From PHAA01 sp964457945 (lineage in GTDB: Bacteria > Bacillota > Syntrophomonadia > Syntrophomonadales > Syntrophomonadaceae): 64,000 nt of DNA. A program made the translations under genes and the position numbers. The notes under the pieces were generated by a model that did no database searches, was not told the DNA's origin, and saw only the letters and a program-made list of their open reading frames with translations. The stretch is from NCBI GenBank assembly GCA_964457945.1, contig CAYWFX010000002.1:62001-126000 (forward strand), given 5' to 3'. Shown here one piece after another: positions 8,438 to 17,837 of this stretch (its first letter is position 1; every line of letters begins with the position of its first letter).

Positions 8438-8908
8438 CTACCTTTCCAGTTTTACGCTCAACAATATCTTTTCTTCCAATTCGCGCATCACTTTTTCCTC
8501 GGCTTCGGTTTCATGGTCAAATCCCAACAAATGAAGCATCCCATGGGCCACCAGGAAACCTAATTCCCGGCTAATACTGTGGCCGTATTCCTCACTTTGG
8601 GATTGAGCTCTCTCCAGAGAAATAACGATGTCTCCCAGAACGTTAAGTTCATTGGAAAAGTCGAAATCAGGTTCATCCTCAGATAATTCGTTCATAGCAA
8701 AGGATAGAACGTCCGTGGCGTTGTTCTGATTTCGATAAATCATGTTCAATTCCTGTATATAACTATCGTCAACCAGCAGAAAACTTACCTCAGTCTTTTT
8801 CGGCAGGTTTTGCAGCTTTGCTGCAGCGCTAGCCACACTCGTGATGACATTTTGCAATTCTTTATTGTAGCTAACCTTGTTCTGTTGGTCTATTATCATC
8901 GTCTCCAT
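8438..8908 (-). CDS. ybeY: Endoribonuclease YbeY
   Basis: 156 residues from ATG 8908, which has AAAGGAG 8 bases ahead; an upstream GTG overlaps that site and is not used. The metal-binding motif HGMLHLLGFDH is present near residue 125. YbeY acts in 16S rRNA 3' processing and ribosome quality control. It overlaps the 3' end of pgpH by 38 bases. Confidence 0.95.
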   Translation of the reverse strand: METMIIDQQNKVSYNKELQNVITSVASAAAKLQNLPKKTEVSFLLVDDSYIQELNMIYRNQNNATDVLSFAMNELSEDEPDFDFSNELNVLGDIVISLERAQSQSEEYGHSISRELGFLVAHGMLHLLGFDHETEAEEKVMRELEEKILLSVKLER

Positions 8909-11066
8909 AGCGCCCACTCCTTTTTGTAAGCTCTTGTACTATATCCGGGTATTCAATCCGTTTATGATAAACTCCTTCCAACACCCTGCAAAAGGTGTCA
9001 GCGATAACATCCACATCTTTAAAAGTTAGGTCACATTCCTCCAATTGCCGATCATTTAACTTATCGCGCAATATTTTGCGAACCATGGCACGAATTTTTT
9101 CCAGGCTGGGAGCGGGCAAGGAGCGAACTGCAGCCTCCACTGAATCAGCCAGCATCACTAAGGCTACTTCCTTGCTATGCGGTTTGGGTCCCTCATACCG
9201 GAAACTATCTTCGTTTACCATCCCCTCGCCCTCTTCCTCCAAGGCTCGGTTGTAAAAATACTTAGCCAGACTGGTGCCATGATGCTCAGCAATAAAATCC
9301 ACAATAACTTGGGGCAAACGGGCTTCCCGAGCTAATTCCAGACCCTCCTTGACATGAGAAATAATAATTAATGCACTTAAAGCCGGAGCAATTTTATCAT
9401 GTGGATCATCAAAACCGCGCTGATTTTCCACAAAATATTCCGATCTTTTTATCTTACCAATATCATGATAATAAGCGCCTACCCTTACCAGCAAGGGATT
9501 AGCGCCTATAGACTGTGCAGAGGCCTCAGCCAGGTTCCCAACCATTAAACTATGGTGGTAAGTTCCAGGCGCTTCGATCAGTAATTTTTTAAGGAGATCG
9601 TGGTTAGGATTGGATAGCTCCAATAATTTTATCATACTAGTTATGTAAAAGCCGTTTTCCATGTAAGGTAAGGCTCCAATCATCAAAACTGCAGATAATA
9701 TTCCACTAATAACCCCAATCATTGTTCCGACCAAAATAATACTGATGGTTATATTGCTGAAAATAAAGGCCATCGCCAATATAGTTGCAACATTAGCACC
9801 GGCAATATACAATCCAGATATAGCTAGATCTGAAGTCTGGCTTAATCGTGATACCCGATAGACCCCGACCGTACCACTGACAAAAGCTACAATGACAAAG
9901 GCTAATTGATTGCCTCCGTTCAAAAGGCCTACATATAAAGCCATAACCATAGTTATGAAATACGCCAGTCGATTGTCGAGTAAAATAGCAATCAACATAG
10001 AACCAGCGGCTACCGGTGCAAGGTAGCCAGCCATGGCATTGATCTCTGGCCGATCAGCGATTTGAATGACCGTTACAAACCTAGCCAGCAGCATAACTAT
10101 AATAATAATAATTCCCAGCAGCAACATCTGCATATCATTATCATATAGGTCTTTATGGTAGCGCCTCAAATATTCCAGCATTAGCCAGAAACTGATGAGT
10201 ACGAAGGCAGCCGTCCCCACTAGGGTAATGGGATAGCTCTTGGTTCTTTGGATACCTAGTTGTTCCAGGACGGATATCTGTTCTGCGGTTACCCGATCTC
10301 CTTCCCGCACAATAATTTCCCCGGTTTTTACGGTTTTATGTACAGGCTCAACCGCATCCTGTGCCTCCTTGATAGCCCTGGTAGTAGCTTCCTGATTATA
10401 AATCATATTGGGACGAATCGCGTTTATGCTTGCCATATTAATTATCTCCTCCGCTGAAGAGATAAAACCGAGCTTAACGACCTGTTGGCTTACATCATTG
10501 TAGACTCCCCCCAGGGTTTCTTCCTTAATGGGTTTGCTCATAGCCAATTCCACCATGCTTAAGGTAGCCAACTCCATCTTATCTATATCCTGAGGTTTAG
10601 TAACCAGTAGGTAATTGGCTGATGATGCAGCATTAAGACCCGTGCTTATATTTTTCTGACGGATCATAGCATTTAACAAAGCTGTTACGGCTGTCTTTTT
10701 ATCGGTGCTGTTGGACTGCAAAATACCTCTTAAATTTATATAAAAATTATTAACCTCAGTCCGGGCATTGCCCAGAGCATATTTATCCTCCTCATATTTC
10801 TTCTGTACCCTGGCCTTAGCCTGTTCCTTAAGATCCTCAGTCTGTTTTTCATCTACGACCACTGCAGTAATATTGGACACGATGTTACGTTTAGCCACTT
10901 CATCGGTGCGCAGCATAACCTGCTGCGGGTTAAAATTGCTAAATATAATAGCTATCATTATAGCGAAAAAAGAAAATGCCGCCAGTATTTTTTTGGTATG
11001 CGAATCTTTCCAGAAATGGCGCATTCTGTCCCCCCAAAAATATTGGAGGATATTGGCCAGTTTCAT
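8871..11066 (-). CDS. pgpH: 7TM-HD phosphohydrolase (PgpH-type c-di-AMP phosphodiesterase)
   Basis: 731 residues from ATG 11066 (AAGGAG 7 bases ahead; the frame to 11093 is unused). Order: an N-terminal TM (AAFSFFAIMIAIIFSNF), a large extracytoplasmic 7TMR-HDED domain (about 50-270), seven TM helices (about 280-470), then a cytoplasmic HD domain with HHSLMVGNLAEASAQ, YYHDIGKI and EHHGT. Members hydrolyse cyclic di-AMP, tying osmotic and wall control to this locus. Position phoH-pgpH-ybeY is conserved in Firmicutes. Confidence 0.94.
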   Translation of the reverse strand: MKLANILQYFWGDRMRHFWKDSHTKKILAAFSFFAIMIAIIFSNFNPQQVMLRTDEVAKRNIVSNITAVVVDEKQTEDLKEQAKARVQKKYEEDKYALGNARTEVNNFYINLRGILQSNSTDKKTAVTALLNAMIRQKNISTGLNAASSANYLLVTKPQDIDKMELATLSMVELAMSKPIKEETLGGVYNDVSQQVVKLGFISSAEEIINMASINAIRPNMIYNQEATTRAIKEAQDAVEPVHKTVKTGEIIVREGDRVTAEQISVLEQLGIQRTKSYPITLVGTAAFVLISFWLMLEYLRRYHKDLYDNDMQMLLLGIIIIIVMLLARFVTVIQIADRPEINAMAGYLAPVAAGSMLIAILLDNRLAYFITMVMALYVGLLNGGNQLAFVIVAFVSGTVGVYRVSRLSQTSDLAISGLYIAGANVATILAMAFIFSNITISIILVGTMIGVISGILSAVLMIGALPYMENGFYITSMIKLLELSNPNHDLLKKLLIEAPGTYHHSLMVGNLAEASAQSIGANPLLVRVGAYYHDIGKIKRSEYFVENQRGFDDPHDKIAPALSALIIISHVKEGLELAREARLPQVIVDFIAEHHGTSLAKYFYNRALEEEGEGMVNEDSFRYEGPKPHSKEVALVMLADSVEAAVRSLPAPSLEKIRAMVRKILRDKLNDRQLEECDLTFKDVDVIADTFCRVLEGVYHKRIEYPDIVQELTKRSGRYGDDDNRPTEQG

Positions 11067-11102
11067 ATTAAATCTCCTTAAAGAGCTCCACAATTGCCCA
11101 AA

Positions 11103-12065
11103 CTATTGTTTAGCTAGAAAAACTTCGTAAGCGTTTATGATTTTCTGTACCAGAGGATGCCGGACAACATCTTCCTTAGTCATATACTCGAAAGAAATAC
11201 CTTTAATAATGCCTAGTATCTTCTGAATCTCAATCAAACCTGAATGATCGTCCCTGGGCAAATCTACCTGGGTAACATCACCGGTAATAACCGCCTGTGA
11301 GCCAAAACCCAGACGGGTTAAAAACATCTTCATCTGCTGGGGTGTAGTATTCTGAGCTTCATCCAGAATAATAAAGGCGTTATTCAAGGTTCTGCCTCGC
11401 ATATAGGCCAAAGGAGCTATTTCAATAATATTTTTTTCCAAATAGCGTTGGGTTACATCTACCCCCAAAATATCAAAAAGACCATCATAGAGGGGCCTTA
11501 GATATGGGTTGACCTTTTCAATAAAGTCTCCTGGAAGAAAACCCAACTTCTCTCCGGCCTCTACTGCCGGCCGCACTAATATAATGCGTTCCACCTCTTT
11601 ATTGCGTAAGGCTCTAACCGCCATCACCACTGCTAGATAGGTTTTGCCTGTTCCTGCCGGGCCAATGCCAAAAACCACATCATCGCGCAATATGGATTGA
11701 ACATACCTTTTCTGACCTATCGTCCTAGCCTTGATAGCCTTCCCATGGGATGTGGTCAAGAGGGTTCCGGAGACAATGTCCTGGTACCCAGGCCTATCTC
11801 CCTTTTTTAGGAGTTTGTCCATGTAGGTGATATCATTAATGTTTAAAAACCCTTCGGCCTCTACAATTAACATCAAATCCTCAATTAGCTGGGCGGCATA
11901 ATTTACTTGTTCTTCCTCACCACGAATATAAATATCGGACCCCCGAGCCGAAAGTTCAGCATCACAAATTCCCTGCAAATAACGGAGATTATCATCCCCG
12001 GCGCCCAATAGTATTGCCGCCTGCTGGTTATCCTTAATTTCAACCTTGCTTTCTTTTATGGCCAA
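11103..12065 (-). CDS. phoH: PhoH-family ATPase
   Basis: 320 residues with Walker A GPAGTGKT (135-142) and Walker B FIILDEAQN (231-239). A KH-like N-terminal part precedes the ATPase core. PhoH proteins are RNA-associated ATPases/helicases whose exact role is unsettled. The start is a TTG with GGAGAG nine bases upstream. It sits between yqfD and pgpH as in Bacillus and Clostridium. Confidence 0.94.
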   Translation of the reverse strand: MAIKESKVEIKDNQQAAILLGAGDDNLRYLQGICDAELSARGSDIYIRGEEEQVNYAAQLIEDLMLIVEAEGFLNINDITYMDKLLKKGDRPGYQDIVSGTLLTTSHGKAIKARTIGQKRYVQSILRDDVVFGIGPAGTGKTYLAVVMAVRALRNKEVERIILVRPAVEAGEKLGFLPGDFIEKVNPYLRPLYDGLFDILGVDVTQRYLEKNIIEIAPLAYMRGRTLNNAFIILDEAQNTTPQQMKMFLTRLGFGSQAVITGDVTQVDLPRDDHSGLIEIQKILGIIKGISFEYMTKEDVVRHPLVQKIINAYEVFLAKQ

Positions 12066-12122
12066 AAATCAATACTCTCCATTCTAAACACGATTTGCGC
12101 TAATTATAGCATAATAAATGCT

Positions 12123-13343
12123 CTAATTGCTAATATCACCCGCATTAATCGGATGTGCTTGGGAAATATCTTGGATGCTTTCCACAGAAACTTTAATTCT
12201 TACGATAGGGTCACTTGGCGAAGATAAGACGACAAAATGAGAGTCGCTCACCTTAAGATTTGCATCCATTTGCTGATTCAGGCTTTGCAAAGCTTTTTCC
12301 CGGGCTATCTCTACCGCCTCTTTCTCGCTGTATTTAGTAGTATTTATTAGCTGTTCTTTTATGCTTAAGCTGGATAAGCCCCAATTTCCAACTGGGCTAT
12401 GCCACACTTGCTCCTTACCATTCTCTTCATATAGGATAAACTTATTGTCCCCCCAACCTTTTAACAAGACATTTTTCCAGGGAGTAATTAAATACAACTT
12501 ATTCAGTTCATTTTCCGTAAAAACTTTTTTTTCCGATATTAGGCTGCATTCACCATATCCTTCATACCAGGTCCGAGCCATAACTTTACCCCTGGCCCTG
12601 ACATGATGGGGCTGAGCAGTGGGGGCCGGCTTTTCCGCCATTGCGTACGGCACAGGCGGAAATACAATCCCTGATATAAGAATGTCTCCCTTAGCTACCA
12701 CAGTACCAGGCTTAACATTGGCTTGGCCTTCTAGAACCAAAACCTCTTCCACCACACCGTCCTGAGCAGCTACAATATGACAGGGCCCGGTAATCTCATG
12801 GTCAGGCAGTATTTTCTCTACGACCTTGATATTCACTTTAACGCCCCGAATATCACATTGAATGTAAGCTAATTCGCTCATATCCCTGAGCATAGCTTCC
12901 TCAACCTCAATACGGCTGAAATTCCATTTAGCAGCCCCAGGGTAAATTCCATGAATGGCAGCGGTCATCAATATCCTATTTTGATCCACTTTATCATTGC
13001 CGCTCACCTGCACCAACCACACGAAAGACGACATCATGTACAGCGCAGCGATAAATATAAGAGCTCCTCCCAGCAGGCCTATACGTCTCTTCATAACCGT
13101 TTTCCAAAAAGGCATACCCTGCCTTTTCAGTAACTTTAGTTCATAATTATTCTCGTCAGCAATGCTTTTAAAGGCCTCATAGCCACTGGTTCTCACTTTT
13201 AAATAGATTAAATTGTTCCGTCTTTTTATGTCCCAAATATAGATGCCTCGGGCCAGAGCCATGTTGATTACTTTTTCATAATTTTCACCTTTGAGGCACA
13301 GAGAGATAAACCCGCCCATCTGATCCGAAAACTTATTAGCCAT
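12123..13343 (-). CDS. yqfD: Sporulation protein YqfD
   Basis: 406 residues. One membrane segment at about 88-111 (IGLLGGALIFIAALYMM) follows a ~85-residue cytoplasmic part, and a large extracytoplasmic region follows it. The layout and neighbour yqfC identify the sporulation protein YqfD, which is linked to forespore engulfment-stage events in spore formers. GGAGG lies directly ahead of ATG 13343, 13 bases after yqfC. Confidence 0.93.
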   Translation of the reverse strand: MANKFSDQMGGFISLCLKGENYEKVINMALARGIYIWDIKRRNNLIYLKVRTSGYEAFKSIADENNYELKLLKRQGMPFWKTVMKRRIGLLGGALIFIAALYMMSSFVWLVQVSGNDKVDQNRILMTAAIHGIYPGAAKWNFSRIEVEEAMLRDMSELAYIQCDIRGVKVNIKVVEKILPDHEITGPCHIVAAQDGVVEEVLVLEGQANVKPGTVVAKGDILISGIVFPPVPYAMAEKPAPTAQPHHVRARGKVMARTWYEGYGECSLISEKKVFTENELNKLYLITPWKNVLLKGWGDNKFILYEENGKEQVWHSPVGNWGLSSLSIKEQLINTTKYSEKEAVEIAREKALQSLNQQMDANLKVSDSHFVVLSSPSDPIVRIKVSVESIQDISQAHPINAGDISN

Positions 13344-13356
13344 ACTTACCTCCGGT

Positions 13357-13635
13357 CTAATCGATAAATTTTATGCTGCTAATATTACCCAACACCCTCA
13401 TCTCATCAGGCATCAGAGCTTGTATTTCCAGGTTGTCTCCGATGATTTCCAGGAAGCCCCGACTAAGATTTATGCGCATCCGCACAGTTGAATACTCTAT
13501 AATTCCCTTGTGGTTTTCCAGGTATAATTCTTCCCTACCGGTTATGGTCAGCTTAGGAATGTCCAGAACCAGATCTCCAGGGATTTCTAAAAAGTCAGCC
13601 ATTGCCTTGCTGATGATCTCTCTTCGTTTATTCAT
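13357..13635 (-). CDS. yqfC: Sporulation protein YqfC
   Basis: 92 residues from ATG 13635 (MNKRREIISKAMADFLEIPG), the family's normal size; the frame continues upstream to 13752 only because it reads through a palindrome. The YabP/YqfC signature DIPKLTITGREELYLENHKG is present. The family is sigma-E-dependent in Bacillus and works with YqfD. The start choice rests on GGGAGGGG 6-8 bases ahead. The downstream yqfD start is 13 bases away. Confidence 0.93.
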   Translation of the reverse strand: MNKRREIISKAMADFLEIPGDLVLDIPKLTITGREELYLENHKGIIEYSTVRMRINLSRGFLEIIGDNLEIQALMPDEMRVLGNISSIKFID

Positions 13636-13716
13636 ATCCATCCCCTCCCGCCATGAAAAATACTGCTGTGCCTTGCTTTTCAAATATATGCACAAGAGCT
13701 GCCCTACATTCGCAAA

Positions 13717-13763
13717 TATAGACCCGTGTGACAGAGGACGGTTCCCTGTCACACGGGTCTATA
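13717..13763. repeat. 47-bp inverted repeat upstream of yqfC
   Basis: Arms of 18 bases (TATAGACCCGTGTGACAG and its exact complement) enclose an 11-base loop containing GGACGGTTCC. The loop core resembles GGACGGTTC in the 5929-6014 palindrome, so it looks like another member of the window's REP-like family. It lies in the leader of yqfC. Confidence 0.85.
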
Positions 13764-13772
13764 ATCGCAAAC

Positions 13773-13800
13773 AAAATGACGTGCTTTCGCACGTCATTTT
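13773..13800. terminator. Hairpin, probable terminator between the Prli42-like gene and yqfC
   Basis: Perfect 12-base arms AAAATGACGTGC/GCACGTCATTTT with a 4-base loop. Read on the minus strand it ends in TTTT and could terminate the upstream rpsU-side transcript before yqfCD. The A and T ends make it workable in either direction. Confidence 0.6.
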
Positions 13801-13839
13801 CATTCATTTGATACAATGATATTTTGGGATCAGGTTATG

Positions 13840-13956
13840 CTAGCCTATGGACAGAGCTACAATACTAAACAAGAATGTTACCAGAACCACTCCTATGATT
13901 ATAAGAACCACAACTCTTTGCCTTTTATTCTGCATGCCCCGGTTCATAAAAGTCAT
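13840..13956 (-). CDS. 38-residue single-pass membrane miniprotein, Prli42/DUF4044-like
   Basis: ATG 13956 to TAG 13840 encodes a basic start (MTFMNRGMQNKRQR) followed by one hydrophobic helix (VVVLIIIGVVLVTFLFSIVA). A GGGGGTG tract lies about 5 bases ahead. The pattern of a short lysine/arginine head and a single C-terminal helix is that of the tiny Prli42/DUF4044 family, which anchors the stressosome in Listeria. At this length the family call is tentative, but a coding gene is likely because the frame fills the gap between rpsU and the hairpin. Confidence 0.5.
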   Translation of the reverse strand: MTFMNRGMQNKRQRVVVLIIIGVVLVTFLFSIVALSIG

Positions 13957-13980
13957 CTGTTAACACCCCCCCAACTTAGA

Positions 13981-14157
13981 TTAGAACTTTTTCTTTTTAC
14001 GGGCAGCTTCTGATTTCTTCTTTTTCTTTATACTAGGTTTTTCATAGTGATCATGTTTTCTAATATCCTGCATAACCCCAGATTTCTGACAGGTACGCTT
14101 AAACCTCTTCAGAGCACTGTCTAGGGATTCGTTTTTTCCTACTTTTACTTCGCTCAT
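13981..14157 (-). CDS. rpsU: 30S ribosomal protein S21
   Basis: 58 residues from ATG 14157 (MSEVKVGKNESLDSALKRFK) with a lysine/arginine-rich tail, standard for bS21. GGGAGG precedes the start by about 6 bases; the frame upstream to 14226 is leader. bS21 sits at the 30S platform and aids initiation. Downstream of the HIT gene, as usual in Firmicutes. Confidence 0.97.
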   Translation of the reverse strand: MSEVKVGKNESLDSALKRFKRTCQKSGVMQDIRKHDHYEKPSIKKKKKSEAARKKKKF

Positions 14158-14233
14158 TATATCCCTCCCCTCACCTGACCGGGCTGTATAAACACCACTA
14201 TATTGTACAATTCCTAATAGGTCCAAGTCAAGA

Positions 14234-14584
14234 TTATTCGGGGGGCCAACCCATTTGTTTTCCGCCCAGCAAATGATAATGCAGGTGAAAAACAGACTGC
14301 CCTCCCCATTCTCCGCAGTTATTCACCAGTCGATAACCCCGCTCGCTAAGACCTGATTCTTCGGCCAGACGCGACGCCAAGAGCTGTATATGCCCCAATA
14401 TCTCTACATCCTCTATACCAACCTCGTTTAGCGAAGCAACATGAATCTTAGGAATAATTAATAGATGTACCGGTGCTGCCGGATTAATATCTTTTATGGC
14501 TAATAGCCTTTCATCTTCATAAACTATGTCTGATTTTATTTCCTTAGAGATGATTTTACAAAATAAGCAATCGGCTACGATCAC
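14234..14584 (-). CDS. HIT-family nucleotide hydrolase (HinT-like)
   Basis: 116 residues. The histidine triad HLHYHLLGG is near the C-terminus and CLFCKIISKEI at the N-terminus forms half of the usual zinc site. HinT proteins hydrolyse purine nucleoside phosphoramidates. The start is taken as GTG 14584, with AAGGAGG 8 bases before it. In related genomes HIT is followed upstream by mtaB; here an accessory region intervenes. Confidence 0.93.
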   Translation of the reverse strand: MIVADCLFCKIISKEIKSDIVYEDERLLAIKDINPAAPVHLLIIPKIHVASLNEVGIEDVEILGHIQLLASRLAEESGLSERGYRLVNNCGEWGGQSVFHLHYHLLGGKQMGWPPE

Positions 14585-15013
14585 AACTTTCACCTCCTTA
14601 ATGGCATATCTGCAACGACGATTTAAGTTCTGAAATTATATTTAGCAATATATTTTCTATTTTATCAAATAATAGAGCTAATACAAATAGTGTTTTTCAT
14701 TTTCTATAACTCGCCAAATAATCTTAGAGAATCCTTCTTATGGTTTACTCCATTCTCGATAAAGCTAAGTTCTTCATTACCTTGACTAAATCACATAGCC
14801 TAAAGTTTTCCAACTTTGTCATCGATATATTAAGTGGGATGAGTCATATCGAGAAGGAGGGAACCAATGATAAATAAGAAGAAACCCGCAATTTGAATTC
14901 TTATGTTACTAGACTCTTATCATAATTCCTGGAATAGCATGTCTGATTAATTGGACTTCGCTGTAATAGCGTAAAAAGCACCTCTCCATAATTTAGAAAG
15001 GAAGGATAATCAT
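14585..15013. other. 429-bp intergenic region at the island edge
   Basis: AT-rich, without a convincing gene. A strong AAGGAGGG at 14855 precedes ATG 14867, but the frame closes after nine codons (MINKKKPAI). A second short frame (ATG about 14904) closes after 15 codons. These could be a degraded gene or a leader peptide. The region marks the junction between the conserved rpsU-HIT block and the accessory island. Confidence 0.5.
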
Positions 15014-15493
15014 ATGAGCATTCCTTTTGATGTAAACAGTGCCGCTTCAATAAGTTCACTTAAATATCATTACATTACCCTGGGAACATTCTATGGTAAC
15101 AAAATGAGTTTCGATAAATTCAAGGATATTATGGTGAATGCCACCCAGCCAGTTGATGCCAAAAATGAAGGAAGCATGACCTCCAAGGGACGTTCCACCC
15201 TGACGGCCTACGGTTCCACGGATGAAAACCTATATTGGACACAACGGGCTAGGGAATTGGGCTTTTATATTTCTGGTGATGATCGCTGTATGGGATTCCT
15301 GGCCGGAATTCATTCGGATGAGGAACGAGCTAAAACCGCCTTAGCCCTTCGTCAAGGCGAGGCTACAGCAACTCGTAGATTCGCGGAATACCAGCAAAGA
15401 CACCAAAATTCATACGGCCTTTCGACAAATGAGGAGGATAAATCCTTTTTCCATGACGAAGAAAAAAAGAAAAGATTTGATGGTTGGATATAG
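15014..15493 (+). CDS. Hypothetical soluble protein, 159 residues
   Basis: ATG 15014 follows AAGGAAGGATAATCAT, a good ribosome-binding site. The product (MSIPFDVNSAASISSLKYHY start) has no signal peptide or membrane helix, a charged, helical middle (GIHSDEERAKTALALRQGEA) and a very acidic-then-basic tail (EEDKSFFHDEEKKKRF). I do not recognise the family. It is the only plus-strand gene in the first 32 kb, convergent with blaR1-like, and lies at the island edge. Confidence 0.6.
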   Translation: MSIPFDVNSAASISSLKYHYITLGTFYGNKMSFDKFKDIMVNATQPVDAKNEGSMTSKGRSTLTAYGSTDENLYWTQRARELGFYISGDDRCMGFLAGIHSDEERAKTALALRQGEATATRRFAEYQQRHQNSYGLSTNEEDKSFFHDEEKKKRFDGWI

Positions 15494-15524
15494 AGCGGAG
15501 CTTATTCCCAATATGGTAGTGATT

Positions 15525-17837
15525 TTATCCGGGTGACACCGTCTGACGTTTTTGTTGTGCAAGCGGGAACGTCGTAGTAAAGCTAGAAACAATATTTTGA
15601 ACTATTCCTCCCTTGATTATTGTAAAGCCCTCTACAAGTGGTTTCCCGTCTGGGGATATACCAAAATATACTTGAACCTCGACGTCTTTTGATATAGTAA
15701 GCGCTACCATATATTTATCGGACTTTTCAGGGTGAGGCTTGGGCGCTGAAATTCCAGTTGGGAAGGCAACATCTGTATAGGTGTCAAGCTTCATTATAGG
15801 CATTGCCGAATAATCATACTTTTCAGGCGCATTATCTGCCCATCTTTTCAGCTGATCATTTAATCGCTCATTTGCCATTCTATTTACGGTGTCAAGATCT
15901 CGGGCAAACACTGCTTCATAAAAAACAACTGCACGGTGCATCATTTGTTCATCTAGTGATGTACCTCTTTTTATATGTACAGGAGATAAATTCGTGGCCT
16001 TATACGCAAGCTTTCGACCTGTAATTTCCACCTGCCCGTCGGCAAAATACACTACCACGTCATTTGATTTTAAATCCAGCACAATCGAGCCCTTGGGATT
16101 GTTTTTCTTTACAGATTCATAAGAGTTTTTCTCTAGTTGTCTTCGTATATAAACCTTGTAAGTATCATACCAGTCCTGTGGATCTTGGCTGGCATATTTT
16201 ATGTCTTCTCCCCCCAAAATTTTCCTGCATAAGTTTTCCATAATATGTCCTTTCAACCCTGTTTGGCTGCCTTTTTCAAACTCCGAAAAAAGATACGGCA
16301 GTGCTTCTATATCCATTTTTAAAATAAGCTCATATTCCACTTTATGTGCATCAATATAGTCCGCAGGATTTGAAGATTCCTTGGGTGAGGACATAATTTG
16401 AGAAAGCAAATCATTAATTTTAAGGTTCGATGTAGCTGTGTTATCAAGTCTTTTTGTTCCATCAGGAGAAATATGTATAGCATATAAAAGCTCCTGATTA
16501 TTCACATCTATTAAACCAAAGACTAACATGCACTCATCCAAATTTTCCGATTTCAAAGAGTAGGTATAGGTTTTTCCCCCTTCCCAGCTGTAGTTTTGAG
16601 TTTCTTCATCAAAAGCATGAAAGCTCATACCGTTAGATTTATCACCCATGAACATACGTCCGCTAACGTGGAGATAGAACTTATAGCCTTCCGGTATTGT
16701 TTTAGGTATGGTGAAGCTTAGTAAATCTTGGCCGGAATTATAATTTACCGTTTGATAAAAATTATCCCTGATATGTTCCTGCTCGTTAGAAACCTTTGAG
16801 TTGATTTTACCATTATATCCGCCCAGCATTACGGCGCCACTGATTACTGCAACTACTAGCGCTATTGACATTAGCATAATAGCTTTAGACTTTTTACTAT
16901 ACTTCATAATAGCCAAAAGCCTTTCTGTAAGAGTTTCTTTCTCTTCACACATTGTTGCCTGCAACACCCCAACAGGATATTTATGCTCTGCTACAACAGC
17001 TATTAATGTATTACCATAAGCTTGTTTTTCTGCTGGATTAAAGTTTTTAATAATCGCTTCATCACAAGACAATTCACACGCATGATTAATTTCTTTTTTA
17101 ACAAAATACATAATTGGGTTAAACCAGTGGATTGATGCAGCTAACATCGTCAGCCACTTTACCGCTATATCAAATCGTCTAAGATGTGAAACCTCATGAA
17201 GCAAAATGTTTTTAAGCTGCTCTCCATCAAAATTAATATCTGGAATTATGATGAAAGGCTTTAGTATTCCTATAAGCATTGGGGTGGTGACAAAACGATT
17301 ACGTACCAGTCTCACATTATTTCGCCCATTCAACAGAGCAGTTAAAACTCTGTTTTGTTCATCAGTTGCAGGCTTATTGGCCGGTTTTAGGTATTTTAAA
17401 AACCGAACATATCCAATTAAATTAGCGGTAAGCGCTATTATTATGCCAAGCAGCCAAAGGTATAAAGCATATTGATAAAATAAATCTATAAAATATCTAC
17501 TATGATCAGCATCGCCATTATAGACACCATTAGTTACGTTTTCCCGAACATTCGGCAATGTAAATGAACTTTTAGCATTATCCCCTGCACCAGGCATTAG
17601 CTGAATATTTCCTGGAGAGCTTATCTCCACCGGACTGCTGCTATAAAACACATCATTCATAATGCTCCCTTCAAAGGAAAAGGGGATTATAAATCTTAGT
17701 AAGACCACAATCCATATGTAGTATTGTATCGACTTGGATAACTTGTGCCTTATAAGAGGCTTCAGAGCAAATATCAATACCGCTAAAATACTGCCTGATA
17801 AAGAAAGCGATAGTATTAGCTTAATCGTTTCATTCAT
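15525..17837 (-). CDS. BlaR1-type M56 membrane metallopeptidase with non-PBP sensor
   Basis: 770 residues. Residues 1-340 form the BlaR1/MecR1 M56 peptidase: helices at about 5-28, 38-55, 120-145 and 325-345, with HEVSH at 214-218 and the third-ligand region ACELSCDEA near 253-261. In the family, sensor activation makes this protease trigger loss of the BlaI repressor. The ~420-residue C-terminal part, outside the membrane, shows no SxxK penicillin-binding motif, so the signal is probably not a beta-lactam. ATG 17837 overlaps the blaI stop by 8 bases. Confidence 0.88.
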   Translation of the reverse strand: MNETIKLILSLSLSGSILAVLIFALKPLIRHKLSKSIQYYIWIVVLLRFIIPFSFEGSIMNDVFYSSSPVEISSPGNIQLMPGAGDNAKSSFTLPNVRENVTNGVYNGDADHSRYFIDLFYQYALYLWLLGIIIALTANLIGYVRFLKYLKPANKPATDEQNRVLTALLNGRNNVRLVRNRFVTTPMLIGILKPFIIIPDINFDGEQLKNILLHEVSHLRRFDIAVKWLTMLAASIHWFNPIMYFVKKEINHACELSCDEAIIKNFNPAEKQAYGNTLIAVVAEHKYPVGVLQATMCEEKETLTERLLAIMKYSKKSKAIMLMSIALVVAVISGAVMLGGYNGKINSKVSNEQEHIRDNFYQTVNYNSGQDLLSFTIPKTIPEGYKFYLHVSGRMFMGDKSNGMSFHAFDEETQNYSWEGGKTYTYSLKSENLDECMLVFGLIDVNNQELLYAIHISPDGTKRLDNTATSNLKINDLLSQIMSSPKESSNPADYIDAHKVEYELILKMDIEALPYLFSEFEKGSQTGLKGHIMENLCRKILGGEDIKYASQDPQDWYDTYKVYIRRQLEKNSYESVKKNNPKGSIVLDLKSNDVVVYFADGQVEITGRKLAYKATNLSPVHIKRGTSLDEQMMHRAVVFYEAVFARDLDTVNRMANERLNDQLKRWADNAPEKYDYSAMPIMKLDTYTDVAFPTGISAPKPHPEKSDKYMVALTISKDVEVQVYFGISPDGKPLVEGFTIIKGGIVQNIVSSFTTTFPLAQQKRQTVSPG

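Noticed and set aside
14867..14896. Nine-codon minigene with a strong ribosome-binding site
   Set aside because: Too short to support as a gene; recorded under the intergenic region.
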